Both the position numbers and the translations under genes were made by a program. A DNA stretch of 48,203 bases, from positions 1 to 48,203 of the forward strand of contig CAYVTD010000026.1 of NCBI GenBank assembly GCA_964454445.1. Reading direction: 5' to 3'. The DNA is from CAYVTD01 sp964454445. GTDB taxonomy: Bacteria > Bacteroidota > Ignavibacteria > Kapaibacteriales > UBA2268. Positions 25,374 through 33,407 of this stretch are shown in pieces. Numbering within the stretch: the first letter of the stretch is position 1; every line of letters starts with the position of its first letter. Below the pieces are notes generated by a model. That model had not been told where the DNA came from. It saw only the letters and a list, made by a program, of their open reading frames with translations, and did not search any database.

Positions 25374-26570
25374 TTAAATGTTATGAAGCAAGTGCCCGAG
25401 CTTATTTTTTTTTGTTTCGAGATATTTTTGGTTTATCGGGTTTGGACACAATTCCAATGGAACAAGCTCGGATACAGTCAAACCATAACTAGCTAGCCCA
25501 ACTCTTTTCCTTGGATTGTTTGTGATGAGTCGCATTCTTCTAATGCCTAAACTCGCTAAAATCTGAGCGCCAATTCCATAATCACGTTCATCGGGTTTAA
25601 AACCGAGTTTAACGTTCGCGTCAACAGTGTCGAGCCCGTGGTCTTGCAAATTGTAAGCTTTGACCTTGTTTACCAATCCGATACCACGTCCCTCCTGCCG
25701 CATATACAACAAAACACCAACCCCTTCTTTTGCTATCATATCCATAGCTGTTCTTAATTGACCACCACAATCGCAACGCATAGAATCGAAAACATCGCCA
25801 CTAAGACATTCCGAATGGACGCGCACCAATACTGGATCATCTTCTTTCCACTGACCCTTAACAAGAGCAACATGTTCCTTGCCATCGACAATATTTGAAA
25901 ATACTTTCATTATAAAATCACCATGAACTGTAGGTAGATTTGCCTCTGCAACACACTGAACAAGATAATCTTTTGTTAAGCGGTAAGCAATTAAATCCTG
26001 AACTGTGATAATCATCAAATTATGTTCTTTAGCAAAAACTTCCAGCTGTGGTTTCCTAGCCATAGTGCCGTCTTCATCGATGATTTCGCATATTACCCCA
26101 GATGGCTTCAAGCCGGCAAGACGCATTAAATCAACAGAAGCTTCTGTATGACCAGCTCTTCTTAAAACACCTTCTTTAACAGCAACCAAAGGAAATATAT
26201 GGCCGGGGCGAGCCAAATCGTTTGGTCGTGTGTCGTGATCGACCATAGCACGTACTGTTGCTGCCCTGTCAAACGCAGAGATGCCTGTCGATGTTCCGTG
26301 AATGTAATCGACAGAAACAGTAAATTTTGTATCGTGTAAGGCAGTACTATGGCGAACCATTCGCTCTAATTCAAGTTCTTTTGCTCGTTCTTCTGTTATC
26401 GAGACACATATCAATCCTTTAGCTTTCGAAGACATAAAATTAATTATTTCAGGTGTGCAAAGCTGGGATGAGCATAATAAATCACCTTCATTTTCGCGAT
26501 CTTCGTCATCCATAACTATCACCATTCTGCCCGAAAGCAATTCCTTCAACGCTTCTTCTATTGTATTCAT
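25374..26570 (-). CDS. ribBA: bifunctional DHBP synthase / GTP cyclohydrolase II
   Basis: Makes both riboflavin precursors. The N-terminal half (1-200) is 3,4-dihydroxy-2-butanone-4-phosphate synthase: VIVMDDEDRENEGDLLCSSQ and RAGHTEASVDLMRLAGL contain its acidic and His residues. The C-terminal half (205-398) is GTP cyclohydrolase II with zinc cysteines in CLSGDVFDSMRCDCGGQL and the catalytic region MRQEGRGIGLVNKVKAYNLQD, followed by RNPRKR-type TNNPRKRVGL. Both active sites appear intact and the length of 398 is normal. It starts 21 bases after the yajC stop. No FMN riboswitch lies before it, so any flavin feedback is not at this site. Confidence 0.96.
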   Translation of the reverse strand: MNTIEEALKELLSGRMVIVMDDEDRENEGDLLCSSQLCTPEIINFMSSKAKGLICVSITEERAKELELERMVRHSTALHDTKFTVSVDYIHGTSTGISAFDRAATVRAMVDHDTRPNDLARPGHIFPLVAVKEGVLRRAGHTEASVDLMRLAGLKPSGVICEIIDEDGTMARKPQLEVFAKEHNLMIITVQDLIAYRLTKDYLVQCVAEANLPTVHGDFIMKVFSNIVDGKEHVALVKGQWKEDDPVLVRVHSECLSGDVFDSMRCDCGGQLRTAMDMIAKEGVGVLLYMRQEGRGIGLVNKVKAYNLQDHGLDTVDANVKLGFKPDERDYGIGAQILASLGIRRMRLITNNPRKRVGLASYGLTVSELVPLELCPNPINQKYLETKKNKLGHLLHNI

Positions 26571-26591
26571 ATCTTTGATTAATTAAATCTT

Positions 26592-26921
26592 TTATTTAAT
26601 CACATTGGCTATTGCACTTTTCTCAAATTTTACCTTCACATTGTCTGCTATTTGCACTGTTAGTGTTGGTCCGTCAATGTCTGTGACAGTGCCGTGTATG
26701 CCAGCATTTGTAATAACTTTGTTGCCTCTTTGGATGTTTTCGAGCATTTGTTGGTGCTGTTTTTGTTTCTTTTGTTGTGGACGAATCATTAAAAAATACA
26801 TTATTAAGATCATACCGCCGAACAGCAATATTGTTGGTAAAACACTTTCAAAACCGCCACCGCCCGATACTCCGCCTCCTGGAGCTGCCATAAATAAAAA
26901 AGCTGGAATAATTGCGCCCAT
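26592..26921 (-). CDS. yajC: Sec translocase accessory protein YajC
   Basis: Small inner-membrane protein that associates with SecDF. It has 109 residues: a glycine-rich lead (APGGGVSGGGGF), one membrane helix (about 28-46, LLFGGMILIMYFLMIRPQQKK) and a cytoplasmic domain with GNKVITNAGIHGTVTDI and the following beta strands, which is the YajC signature. It lies between tgt and ribBA on the same strand (50 bases after the tgt stop). The tgt-yajC pairing is common in bacteria, although secD and secF are not next to it here. Confidence 0.93.
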   Translation of the reverse strand: MGAIIPAFLFMAAPGGGVSGGGGFESVLPTILLFGGMILIMYFLMIRPQQKKQKQHQQMLENIQRGNKVITNAGIHGTVTDIDGPTLTVQIADNVKVKFEKSAIANVIK

Positions 26922-26971
26922 TTTTTCTACTTTCTCATAATTTGATAAAAAAATGTAAATTTATTATTACT

Positions 26972-28105
26972 CTAATCGATTTCAGAATAATTCTGTAGAA
27001 ATATATCTTTCCATTGACGAAACTCATTAGTAAGTATTTTTTCACGTGCAGTTTTCATAAGCCACTGATAAAAAGCTATGTTATGAAATGTTGCCATCAT
27101 CAAGCCCAATATCTCACCACAAATAAAAAGATGACGGAGATAACTCAAGCTATAATAATCGCTTACACCATTTTGCAAATTTTCGTCTATTACATTCTTT
27201 TCGAACTTATATTTTGCATTTTTTATATTTATTTTACCTTTAGTTGTAAATAATTGTCCATTACGTGCATTTCGGGTTGGTAGCACACAATCGAACATAT
27301 CGATACCCAGCGAAATAGATTCCAAAATATTGGCTGGAGTGCCTACTCCCATTAAATATCTTGGTTTTAGCTCCGGCATCAAATCAGTGCAAACATCTGT
27401 CATTTCGTACATCATTTCAAGTGGCTCGCCAACCGAAAGTCCTCCAATTGCATAACCATCGAAATCCATATCAACTAGGTTTTTCATACAAATACGCCGT
27501 AGCTCCGGGAACATGCTACCTTGTCCAATGGCAAACAAAAACTGTTCGTTTTCATACATTGGAAGAGAACTTTCAAGAGCTTGCTTGCTTCTTTCAGCCC
27601 ATCTCAATGTCAACTCCATAGATTTTTTGGCTTCAATGAGTTGGCTTGGATAATGTGTACATTCATCTAAGGGCATCATTATATCAGTGCCGATAAATCT
27701 TTGTATTTCAATGACTTTCTCTGGTGAAAAGAAATGTTTGCTACCATCAATATGCGAACGGAATTCAACACCTTCTTCGCTCAACTTGCGTAGATCTTTC
27801 AAAGAAAATACTTGGTAACCTCCACTGTCGGTTAGCATCGAACCATTCCACTTCATTAGGTTCTTCAAGCCACCAAATTCTTTTAAAACTTCGATTCCTG
27901 CCCTTAAGTAAATATGATACGAATTTCCAAGAATTATTTTTGTACCAGTTTTTATTAATGAACTTGAATCGATTGACTTAACACTGCCCTGCGTGCCTAC
28001 AGGCATAAAAACAGGTGTAGGAATATCCTTGCCTCCTATATGCAGAACTCCTGCCCGTTGCTTGCCATCAGCAGATTGGCTGATCAATTCAAATAATTTG
28101 CTCAT
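26972..28105 (-). CDS. tgt: queuine tRNA-ribosyltransferase, zinc cysteines missing
   Basis: Tgt exchanges the wobble guanine of GUN-anticodon tRNAs for preQ1. The catalytic core is intact: PVFMPVGTQGSVK, ILGNSYHIYLRAG, LTDSGGYQVFSL with Asp93, GGLSVGEP, and MFDCVLPTRNARNGQLF with the nucleophile-type Asp272. The C-terminal zinc site is altered. Where bacterial Tgt has D-x-C-x-C-x-x-C followed by YLxHL, this protein has IDENLQNGVSDYYSLSYLRHL (306-326), so all three Cys are replaced (Leu310, Asn312, Ser315) while the His remains. Length 377 is normal and the reading frame is clean. It overlaps the VanZ-like gene stop by an ATGA. QueA is encoded at 19773-20816. Confidence 0.92.
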   Translation of the reverse strand: MSKLFELISQSADGKQRAGVLHIGGKDIPTPVFMPVGTQGSVKSIDSSSLIKTGTKIILGNSYHIYLRAGIEVLKEFGGLKNLMKWNGSMLTDSGGYQVFSLKDLRKLSEEGVEFRSHIDGSKHFFSPEKVIEIQRFIGTDIMMPLDECTHYPSQLIEAKKSMELTLRWAERSKQALESSLPMYENEQFLFAIGQGSMFPELRRICMKNLVDMDFDGYAIGGLSVGEPLEMMYEMTDVCTDLMPELKPRYLMGVGTPANILESISLGIDMFDCVLPTRNARNGQLFTTKGKINIKNAKYKFEKNVIDENLQNGVSDYYSLSYLRHLFICGEILGLMMATFHNIAFYQWLMKTAREKILTNEFRQWKDIFLQNYSEID

Positions 28106-28518
28106 GCTTTGTTAGCCAACTTTAACTTAATCAGCAAAGTCTTTCTAATATAGAGTTTTATCGATTTTCCAAAAAACAATGAAATCAGAATCCCAATAAT
28201 ATCAGCAAACACGTCATAAATATCAGGGAATCTACCTGGCACATAAACTTGATGTAATTCGTCGAATAATGCATAAATAATTCCTATAACAAGCGTTAAT
28301 AGAATTATTCTAATATAAGTAAGTTTATAAAAATTTCCAGCCAAAGCTACTATAATTGTCAGACCATAGAAATAATATGCAAAAACATGCAATATCTTAT
28401 CACCTAATATCAAATCTTCTAACGGGTTGTTAAAATTTGCCAGACTAGATAAGTAAAATATCACTAAACTCGTTAAAATAAAAGGCATTAGAAATATTGC
28501 TTTATGTATTCTCTTCAT
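28102..28518 (-). CDS. VanZ-like family membrane protein
   Basis: A 138-residue protein with four hydrophobic helices. It has the VanZ-like pattern: GDKILHVFAYYFYGL (about 39-53) and DELHQVYVPGRFPDIYDVFADIIG (about 86-109), with the conserved Asp/His/Glu and the PGR. VanZ gives low teicoplanin resistance in enterococci, but most family members have no known role, so no resistance is implied. It precedes tgt with a 4-base overlap, ensuring coupled translation. Confidence 0.85.
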   Translation of the reverse strand: MKRIHKAIFLMPFILTSLVIFYLSSLANFNNPLEDLILGDKILHVFAYYFYGLTIIVALAGNFYKLTYIRIILLTLVIGIIYALFDELHQVYVPGRFPDIYDVFADIIGILISLFFGKSIKLYIRKTLLIKLKLANKA

Positions 28519-28558
28519 TTATTTTTATAAATAGTATTATCAATAATAATTTCAGGAA

Positions 28559-30079
28559 TTAAATACTTTTAAAAGCTTCTTGCAAGTAATCAATCAAATT
28601 GGAAGCAGACAAGGAATGCAAAGGAAAGCTTTCGCTATAGATATCACCGGCACGTCCATGTAAATATGCTCCAAGCACAGCTGCTTTGAAAACAGGTACA
28701 CCTTGGGCAATCAAACCGCCAATAATACCAGAAAGCACGTCTCCACTGCCTCCGCTTGCCATTCCGGCATTTCCTGTTTGATTAATAAAGACTTCCGTGC
28801 CATTAGAAATAACTACTGGTACAGTTTTTAAAAGTACATTACATTCTAATTTATTAGACCAATCCTTTGAATAGTTTATTGGATTGCTTTCTAACAATTT
28901 TCTATCTATTCCAGTTAATCTCGACAATTCTCCTGAATGAGGGGTTAAGCAAATGTTTTTTCTCAATTTAGACGATTTATCCAGTACATTTAAACCATCG
29001 GCGTCAATCACAACTGGCAGATCTTGCGAAATAGTATTCAACAATTTTGAAATCATAGCTAAAGTTTCTGTGCTATTTCCTAAACCAGGACCAATAATTA
29101 AACAATCTGCTTTTTTACATTCGTTAGAAAGTAGATTATATGAATCTTCACTGATTGAGCCATCGCTGTTGTCTGGTAGGATATTGACAATCACTTCTGG
29201 CAACAATGCTGGATGAATAAGAGTAGTGTATAATTGCACGAGTCCCGCTCCTGATTTTATTGCTGCATTAGCGCAAAGGGCCGCTGCCCCGGGAAATTTA
29301 TTAGAGCCGGCAACAATGACCACCCTGCCATAATCAAACTTGCTGCTTTGCCTCTTTCTTTCAGGAATTAAAAAACGCAAATCCATATCTTCGAGAGATT
29401 TTATTGTCGCAATCTCTTCAACAATACTCTCAGGCGCGCCTAAATAAGACAAATGTATCTGTCCACAATAATCTGGCGAATGCCCTAATAACATTCCCGA
29501 CTTTATGGCAAACATCGTAATTGTGTGATCTGCCTTGAAACAAAACTCATAAACAGCGCCTGTTTCTGTGTTCAAGCCGGTTGGCGCATCAATTGCTATC
29601 TTTAAAGCTTCAATTCTCGAAATGGCTTCTAATATAATTGATGCCAAACCCTTAATGTTTTCCGAACCACCAACCCCAATCATTGCATCAATGATTACAT
29701 CGAAATTGTAATTACTTTCAAATGCTGTCTTGTCATCAGAAATATGTTTAATCTCAATACCAAGGCAAGTTGATGCCAAGTAATTAGTATGTGTTTCCGG
29801 GCTCATCTTTTCTTCACTTCCGAGCCAATAGACAGTAACATCATACAATTCAAAAAGATGGCGTGCCAAAGCAAAACCATCTCCGCCATTGTTACCGCTA
29901 CCACATAAAATCAATACTTTATCGAAAAAAATATCATTTTCACCATCAATGCTTCTAAAAATAATATCAGCTGCCGAGCGGGCTGCATTCTCCATTAAAA
30001 TAGCGCCGGGAATGCCGTATTTTTTGATTGCTATGGAATCTGCTTCCCTCATTTCCGTTGGAGTAAGAAAATATTTCAT
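28559..30079 (-). CDS. nnrDE: bifunctional NAD(P)H-hydrate epimerase / ADP-dependent dehydratase
   Basis: Repairs hydrated NAD(P)H. The N-terminal half (1-215) is the YjeF_N epimerase with ILCGSGNNGGDGFALARHL (56-74), and ends with VIDAMIGVG and IDAPTGLN. The C-terminal half (about 225-506) is the ADP-dependent dehydratase of the ribokinase-like fold, with VVIVAGSNKFPGAAALCANAA, IGPGLG, VIDADGLN and the catalytic NAGMASGGSGDVLSGIIGGL. Length 506 equals the fused E. coli protein. AAAGG precedes the ATG. It lies downstream of a clear promoter and a perfect 20-bp palindrome, so it may be under specific repression. The VanZ-like and tgt genes follow. Confidence 0.94.
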   Translation of the reverse strand: MKYFLTPTEMREADSIAIKKYGIPGAILMENAARSAADIIFRSIDGENDIFFDKVLILCGSGNNGGDGFALARHLFELYDVTVYWLGSEEKMSPETHTNYLASTCLGIEIKHISDDKTAFESNYNFDVIIDAMIGVGGSENIKGLASIILEAISRIEALKIAIDAPTGLNTETGAVYEFCFKADHTITMFAIKSGMLLGHSPDYCGQIHLSYLGAPESIVEEIATIKSLEDMDLRFLIPERKRQSSKFDYGRVVIVAGSNKFPGAAALCANAAIKSGAGLVQLYTTLIHPALLPEVIVNILPDNSDGSISEDSYNLLSNECKKADCLIIGPGLGNSTETLAMISKLLNTISQDLPVVIDADGLNVLDKSSKLRKNICLTPHSGELSRLTGIDRKLLESNPINYSKDWSNKLECNVLLKTVPVVISNGTEVFINQTGNAGMASGGSGDVLSGIIGGLIAQGVPVFKAAVLGAYLHGRAGDIYSESFPLHSLSASNLIDYLQEAFKSI

Positions 30080-30090
30080 ATTTATTACCT

Positions 30091-30110
30091 TTCTTCGTTT
30101 AAACGAAGAA
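30091..30110. promoter_or_regulatory. perfect 20-bp palindrome, candidate operator
   Basis: TTCTTCGTTTAAACGAAGAA is its own reverse complement over all 20 bases, with no spacer. It begins next to the -7 box of the nnrDE promoter, covers the predicted transcription start, and ends 11 bases from the ATG at 30079. Position and symmetry suit a dimeric repressor. No regulator gene is adjacent. Confidence 0.6.
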
Positions 30111-30141
30111 CAAAGTTAATGCAATTTAATCAATCGAACAA
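30111..30141 (-). promoter_or_regulatory. Bacteroidota-type promoter of nnrDE
   Basis: On the minus strand: TTG (30141-30139), 20 bases, then TAACTTTG (30118-30111). Both boxes and the spacing agree with TTG/TAnnTTTG. The predicted start lies inside the adjacent palindrome. Confidence 0.6.
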
Positions 30142-30233
30142 ATCTTTTTATCAATATTTTCTTTAGTAAAATAATTGTAGGATTTTTTTTTAAGCCATAA
30201 CTTCTTTGCAATATTTTCGTATATTTCATTATT

Positions 30234-32402
30234 ATGAAAGTAATAATTAAAATAAACTTATTATTTAGCAAATTGCAAAGGAACTTGTTGTTTTCAATTG
30301 CAATATTTTTATTTTTAATGAAGCTTGCATTTGATTCCTTGTTTTATCTTACTGATTCTTTATACGGACCTTGGGCTTTAATTTGGAAATTTATAATATC
30401 CATCCCTCTTATTTACATCATTTTCCTTTTTATTTTCAAAGATTTCAGAGAAAAGTTAAAAGAAAAAAAGTATATATCTCCAGAAAAATACTTTTCAGAA
30501 CTATTAATAGTAATGTATCTGCTCATTGCGATGATTGTATTAATAATATTCCTTCCAACGAGCATTGCCCAACGTGGACAGATTAATTCCATTATCTCTC
30601 TTTATATCACAAACATAACTTCTTTTTTTGCAATTTTCGCCGGTACATATTTCGTTAGATTCCTCTACAAATGGTCTTTAGTCCACCGCCATCAAAAAAC
30701 CAAAAAATATATTAGATTACTTAAATATTCATTTATTATTGTCTTTCTTTTCGAGATACCCAACCATTTTGCATATATTAGCCCTAATTCTTTTAAAGAG
30801 AATTACGTTTTCACAATCATATCCGGTTTGGTTGTCTTATTTTTTCTTGCGATTATGCTTGTAATGACAAATCGTAATTCCTGGATTGCAGTGTTGCCAA
30901 CTGGTAATAAATGGAAGTTAATATTATTGGGGCAAATAGTAACCATATTAGCCATTTTGATTATTAGTTATTACAGTGAGAATTCATCGGAAAGCAAAGT
31001 TGCTACTTGCTATTACTTTTTTTTGGGGGCTGATTCAATTTTTATCTGGCCTCTTTTTCTGTTATTGCCATATTTTTTAAGGATATTACTTTCAACTTAT
31101 GGGACTTTGCCAACAAGTAAAATCGTTGAAAGAAAGGCTTCAGAAGTTACTTCGCTGTCCGATCTGAACAGAATTGTTGCTAATACTGTCGATTTCGAAA
31201 AACTTATGGACAACGTAACCTCTCTTGCCATCAATGCAAGTGGTGCTGCCGGTGCTTGGACCGAGATTTATTATAATGAAGGCATAAAAATTGAATCTAT
31301 AAAAACTATTTTGGTTGAGCATATAGAGCTGTTGCATAAAAATGGTGAGCTAAAGCAATTATTCCTTGATATTAATGAAACATATTTAGTTGAAAATATT
31401 TCTGATCACGAGAAATTTTCCAGGTTTCAATGGAAAAATATCCCATTTGCAAAATCAGCGATAATTGTGCCTTTGTTTTCTAATAAGATACGAGTGGGCA
31501 CTCTTGTCGCACTCCATCAGGAAGAATATGGTTTTGAAATAAGCGATATCGAGGTTATGGCGGCTTTCGCAAGCAATGTTAGTATGGCATTGGATAATGC
31601 ACGATTAATGAAGGATAGTATAGAAAAAGAACGCTTAAAACGCGATTTAATGCTTGCAAGAGAAATCCAACATAAGCTTCTTCCTCAAAAATTACCTAAA
31701 ATAGCTAACTTCGAAATTGCAGTTTTTTCTGAGCCCGCCGAAGAAGTTGGTGGCGATTATTATGACCTTCTCGAATTAAAAAATGGTAATATATGTATTG
31801 TTATCGGCGATGTCTCTGGCAAGGGGATAAGCGCTGCTTTTTATATGGCACAACTGAAAGGTGTTGTCCTTGCTGCTGCCAAGGAATCGTGTAAACCAGC
31901 CGATATACTAAAGAGAATCAATAGCGTTCTATTCAACTCGATGGAAAAAAATTTATTTATCACTCTTTCTGCCCTGATGCTCGAAACTGAAACAGGAAAG
32001 ATCTGGCTTTCAAGAGCAGGACACATGCCTTTTCTTATCTTCAAAGATAGTAATCCCGATTTCCTTACTCCCAAAGGTATAGGCATTGGTTTAGCTAACG
32101 ACGTTACATTTACCAATTTAATTGAAGAAATAAGTTATCAAATGGACCCGGGCGAAGCTATCTTGATGTTTACTGACGGATTAAATGAATTAAGAAATAG
32201 CGAAGAAAAAGAATTTGGCTTGGATAAATTGAAACTTATTTGTAAAAATTCAGTATATAAATATAAAGAGGAAAATACAATTAACAGTGCTGACAGAATC
32301 ATTAGATTTTTAAAAGATTCAATAGTCGAGTTCTCTGGAAATATACCTCATCACGATGATATTACAGCATTAGCTTTAGTTTACAGACCAGATACTGTTT
32401 AG
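30234..32402 (+). CDS. membrane-bound SpoIIE/RsbU-type serine phosphatase with GAF domain
   Basis: Predicted PP2C phosphatase that dephosphorylates a STAS anti-sigma antagonist. About eight membrane helices lie in the first 290 residues. A GAF-like sensor domain follows (about 307-460), then a helical linker (KERLKRDLMLAREIQHKLLP, about 464-484), which is the standard lead to a SpoIIE domain. The PP2C domain (about 490-720) has EEVGGDYYDLLEL, IGDVSGKGISAAFYMA, LSRAGHMPFLIF and HHDDITALALVYRP with its metal-binding Asp residues. The STAS and kinase genes directly downstream complete the partner-switching set. The signal sensed is unknown. Confidence 0.92.
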   Translation: MKVIIKINLLFSKLQRNLLFSIAIFLFLMKLAFDSLFYLTDSLYGPWALIWKFIISIPLIYIIFLFIFKDFREKLKEKKYISPEKYFSELLIVMYLLIAMIVLIIFLPTSIAQRGQINSIISLYITNITSFFAIFAGTYFVRFLYKWSLVHRHQKTKKYIRLLKYSFIIVFLFEIPNHFAYISPNSFKENYVFTIISGLVVLFFLAIMLVMTNRNSWIAVLPTGNKWKLILLGQIVTILAILIISYYSENSSESKVATCYYFFLGADSIFIWPLFLLLPYFLRILLSTYGTLPTSKIVERKASEVTSLSDLNRIVANTVDFEKLMDNVTSLAINASGAAGAWTEIYYNEGIKIESIKTILVEHIELLHKNGELKQLFLDINETYLVENISDHEKFSRFQWKNIPFAKSAIIVPLFSNKIRVGTLVALHQEEYGFEISDIEVMAAFASNVSMALDNARLMKDSIEKERLKRDLMLAREIQHKLLPQKLPKIANFEIAVFSEPAEEVGGDYYDLLELKNGNICIVIGDVSGKGISAAFYMAQLKGVVLAAAKESCKPADILKRINSVLFNSMEKNLFITLSALMLETETGKIWLSRAGHMPFLIFKDSNPDFLTPKGIGIGLANDVTFTNLIEEISYQMDPGEAILMFTDGLNELRNSEEKEFGLDKLKLICKNSVYKYKEENTINSADRIIRFLKDSIVEFSGNIPHHDDITALALVYRPDTV

Positions 32403-32499
32403 ATTTTTATACTCTTTTATAAATGAAAAAAATTTTAATTAATTAAAACCGTTTTAATGATATACTATGAGGTATATCCAGAAATTTCGGAGTTAAACA

Positions 32500-32880
32500 A
32501 TGACAGACTCTAATAAGTTTAAAATACGAAACCAAAAAGAAAACAACATCGAGATACTTTTTTTAAGCGGCTATCTAGATGCACATACTGCGCCTGAACT
32601 CGAAGCGGCTATAGAAAACCTTATAAATCAAGGAAGGAACAAGATTGTTGTCAGTTTTGCCAAATTAGATTATATTAGTAGCGCCGGACTTGGTGTGTTT
32701 ATGGCATTCATCGAAGATATTCGCTCGAAAGGCGGAGATATCAAACTTTCTAACATGCAAGCAAAAGTTTTTAGTGTTTTTGACTTACTCGGCTTCCCGC
32801 TTCTTTTCGAGATTTTTGATAACGAACGCGAAGCTATAATGAAGTTTTCCAATTCTAAAGATACGGATAATGTCGATTGA
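32500..32880 (+). CDS. STAS-domain anti-sigma factor antagonist
   Basis: SpoIIAA/RsbV-like protein of 126 residues. The motif KLDYISSAGLGVFMAFIEDIR holds the expected phosphorylation site, Ser61 by alignment with RsbV Ser56. When not phosphorylated it should bind the anti-sigma kinase and free a sigma factor. The start is preceded by CGGAG. The kinase gene begins inside its last codons (ATGTCGATTGA), so the two are coupled, and the phosphatase that would reactivate it is just upstream. The sigma factor is not in the cluster. Confidence 0.9.
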   Translation: MTDSNKFKIRNQKENNIEILFLSGYLDAHTAPELEAAIENLINQGRNKIVVSFAKLDYISSAGLGVFMAFIEDIRSKGGDIKLSNMQAKVFSVFDLLGFPLLFEIFDNEREAIMKFSNSKDTDNVD

Positions 32881-33310
32881 AGAAAATAAATATATAGAAG
32901 ATATTTGCATTTCGAGCGATTTTGCAGAACTTATAAAGATCCGTGATTTTATCTCGGATAAAGCAAATAATTTTGGCTTTTCCGACGACCAAATTAATAA
33001 GATTGTTATGGCTGTCGATGAGGCATGTACAAACTTGATTAAGCACAGTAATAAATTTGATAAAGCTAAAAACATCTGTATTCAAGTCGAGACCGATAAT
33101 AAGCTCTTTATTGTTAATATTCTCGACGATGGTATCCCTTTTAACCCGATCAACTACCCTTCGCCCGACATCAACGATTACTTGCAAAAACCAAAAAGTG
33201 GCGGCTTGGGTATCTTTATCATTAAAAGAGTGATGGATAACATTAGCTATATTCCTTCAAATAAAAAAACACCTCATAATATCCTGCGTTTAACCAAATA
33301 TCTTGACTAA
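32870..33310 (+). CDS. RsbW/SpoIIAB-like anti-sigma serine kinase
   Basis: Small GHKL-fold kinase (146 residues) expected to phosphorylate the STAS protein and, alternatively, sequester a sigma factor or other target. The N box is VMAVDEACTNLIKHS (about 45-59), the G1 box ILDDGIPFNP and the G2 box KSGGLGIFIIKRVMD. It overlaps the STAS gene by 11 bases. In organisms of this group such kinases often act without SigB, so the target is uncertain. Confidence 0.9.
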   Translation: MSIEENKYIEDICISSDFAELIKIRDFISDKANNFGFSDDQINKIVMAVDEACTNLIKHSNKFDKAKNICIQVETDNKLFIVNILDDGIPFNPINYPSPDINDYLQKPKSGGLGIFIIKRVMDNISYIPSNKKTPHNILRLTKYLD

Positions 33311-33344
33311 TTTTTTTTTATAATTATTTTCTTTAGAAATTTGT

Positions 33345-33352
33345 TATTTTTG
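33345..33352 (+). promoter_or_regulatory. Bacteroidota-type -7 box for the ccm operon
   Basis: TATTTTTG fits TAnnTTTG, 56 bases before the ccmC ATG at 33408. No TTG is present at the -33 distance. It suggests the ccm genes start a new transcript after the kinase gene. Confidence 0.4.
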
Positions 33353-33407
33353 TAAGATATTCTTAACACGTTTTTGTATTACTGTTTAGTTATATATTTA
33401 TTTTTTA

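Noticed and set aside
25374..26960. FMN riboswitch before ribBA
   Set aside because: Only 21 bases separate it from yajC, too short for the aptamer, and no RFN-type helices are visible before yajC.
28102..28518. Glycopeptide resistance gene
   Set aside because: VanZ-like domain proteins are widespread with unknown roles, and no other van gene is present.
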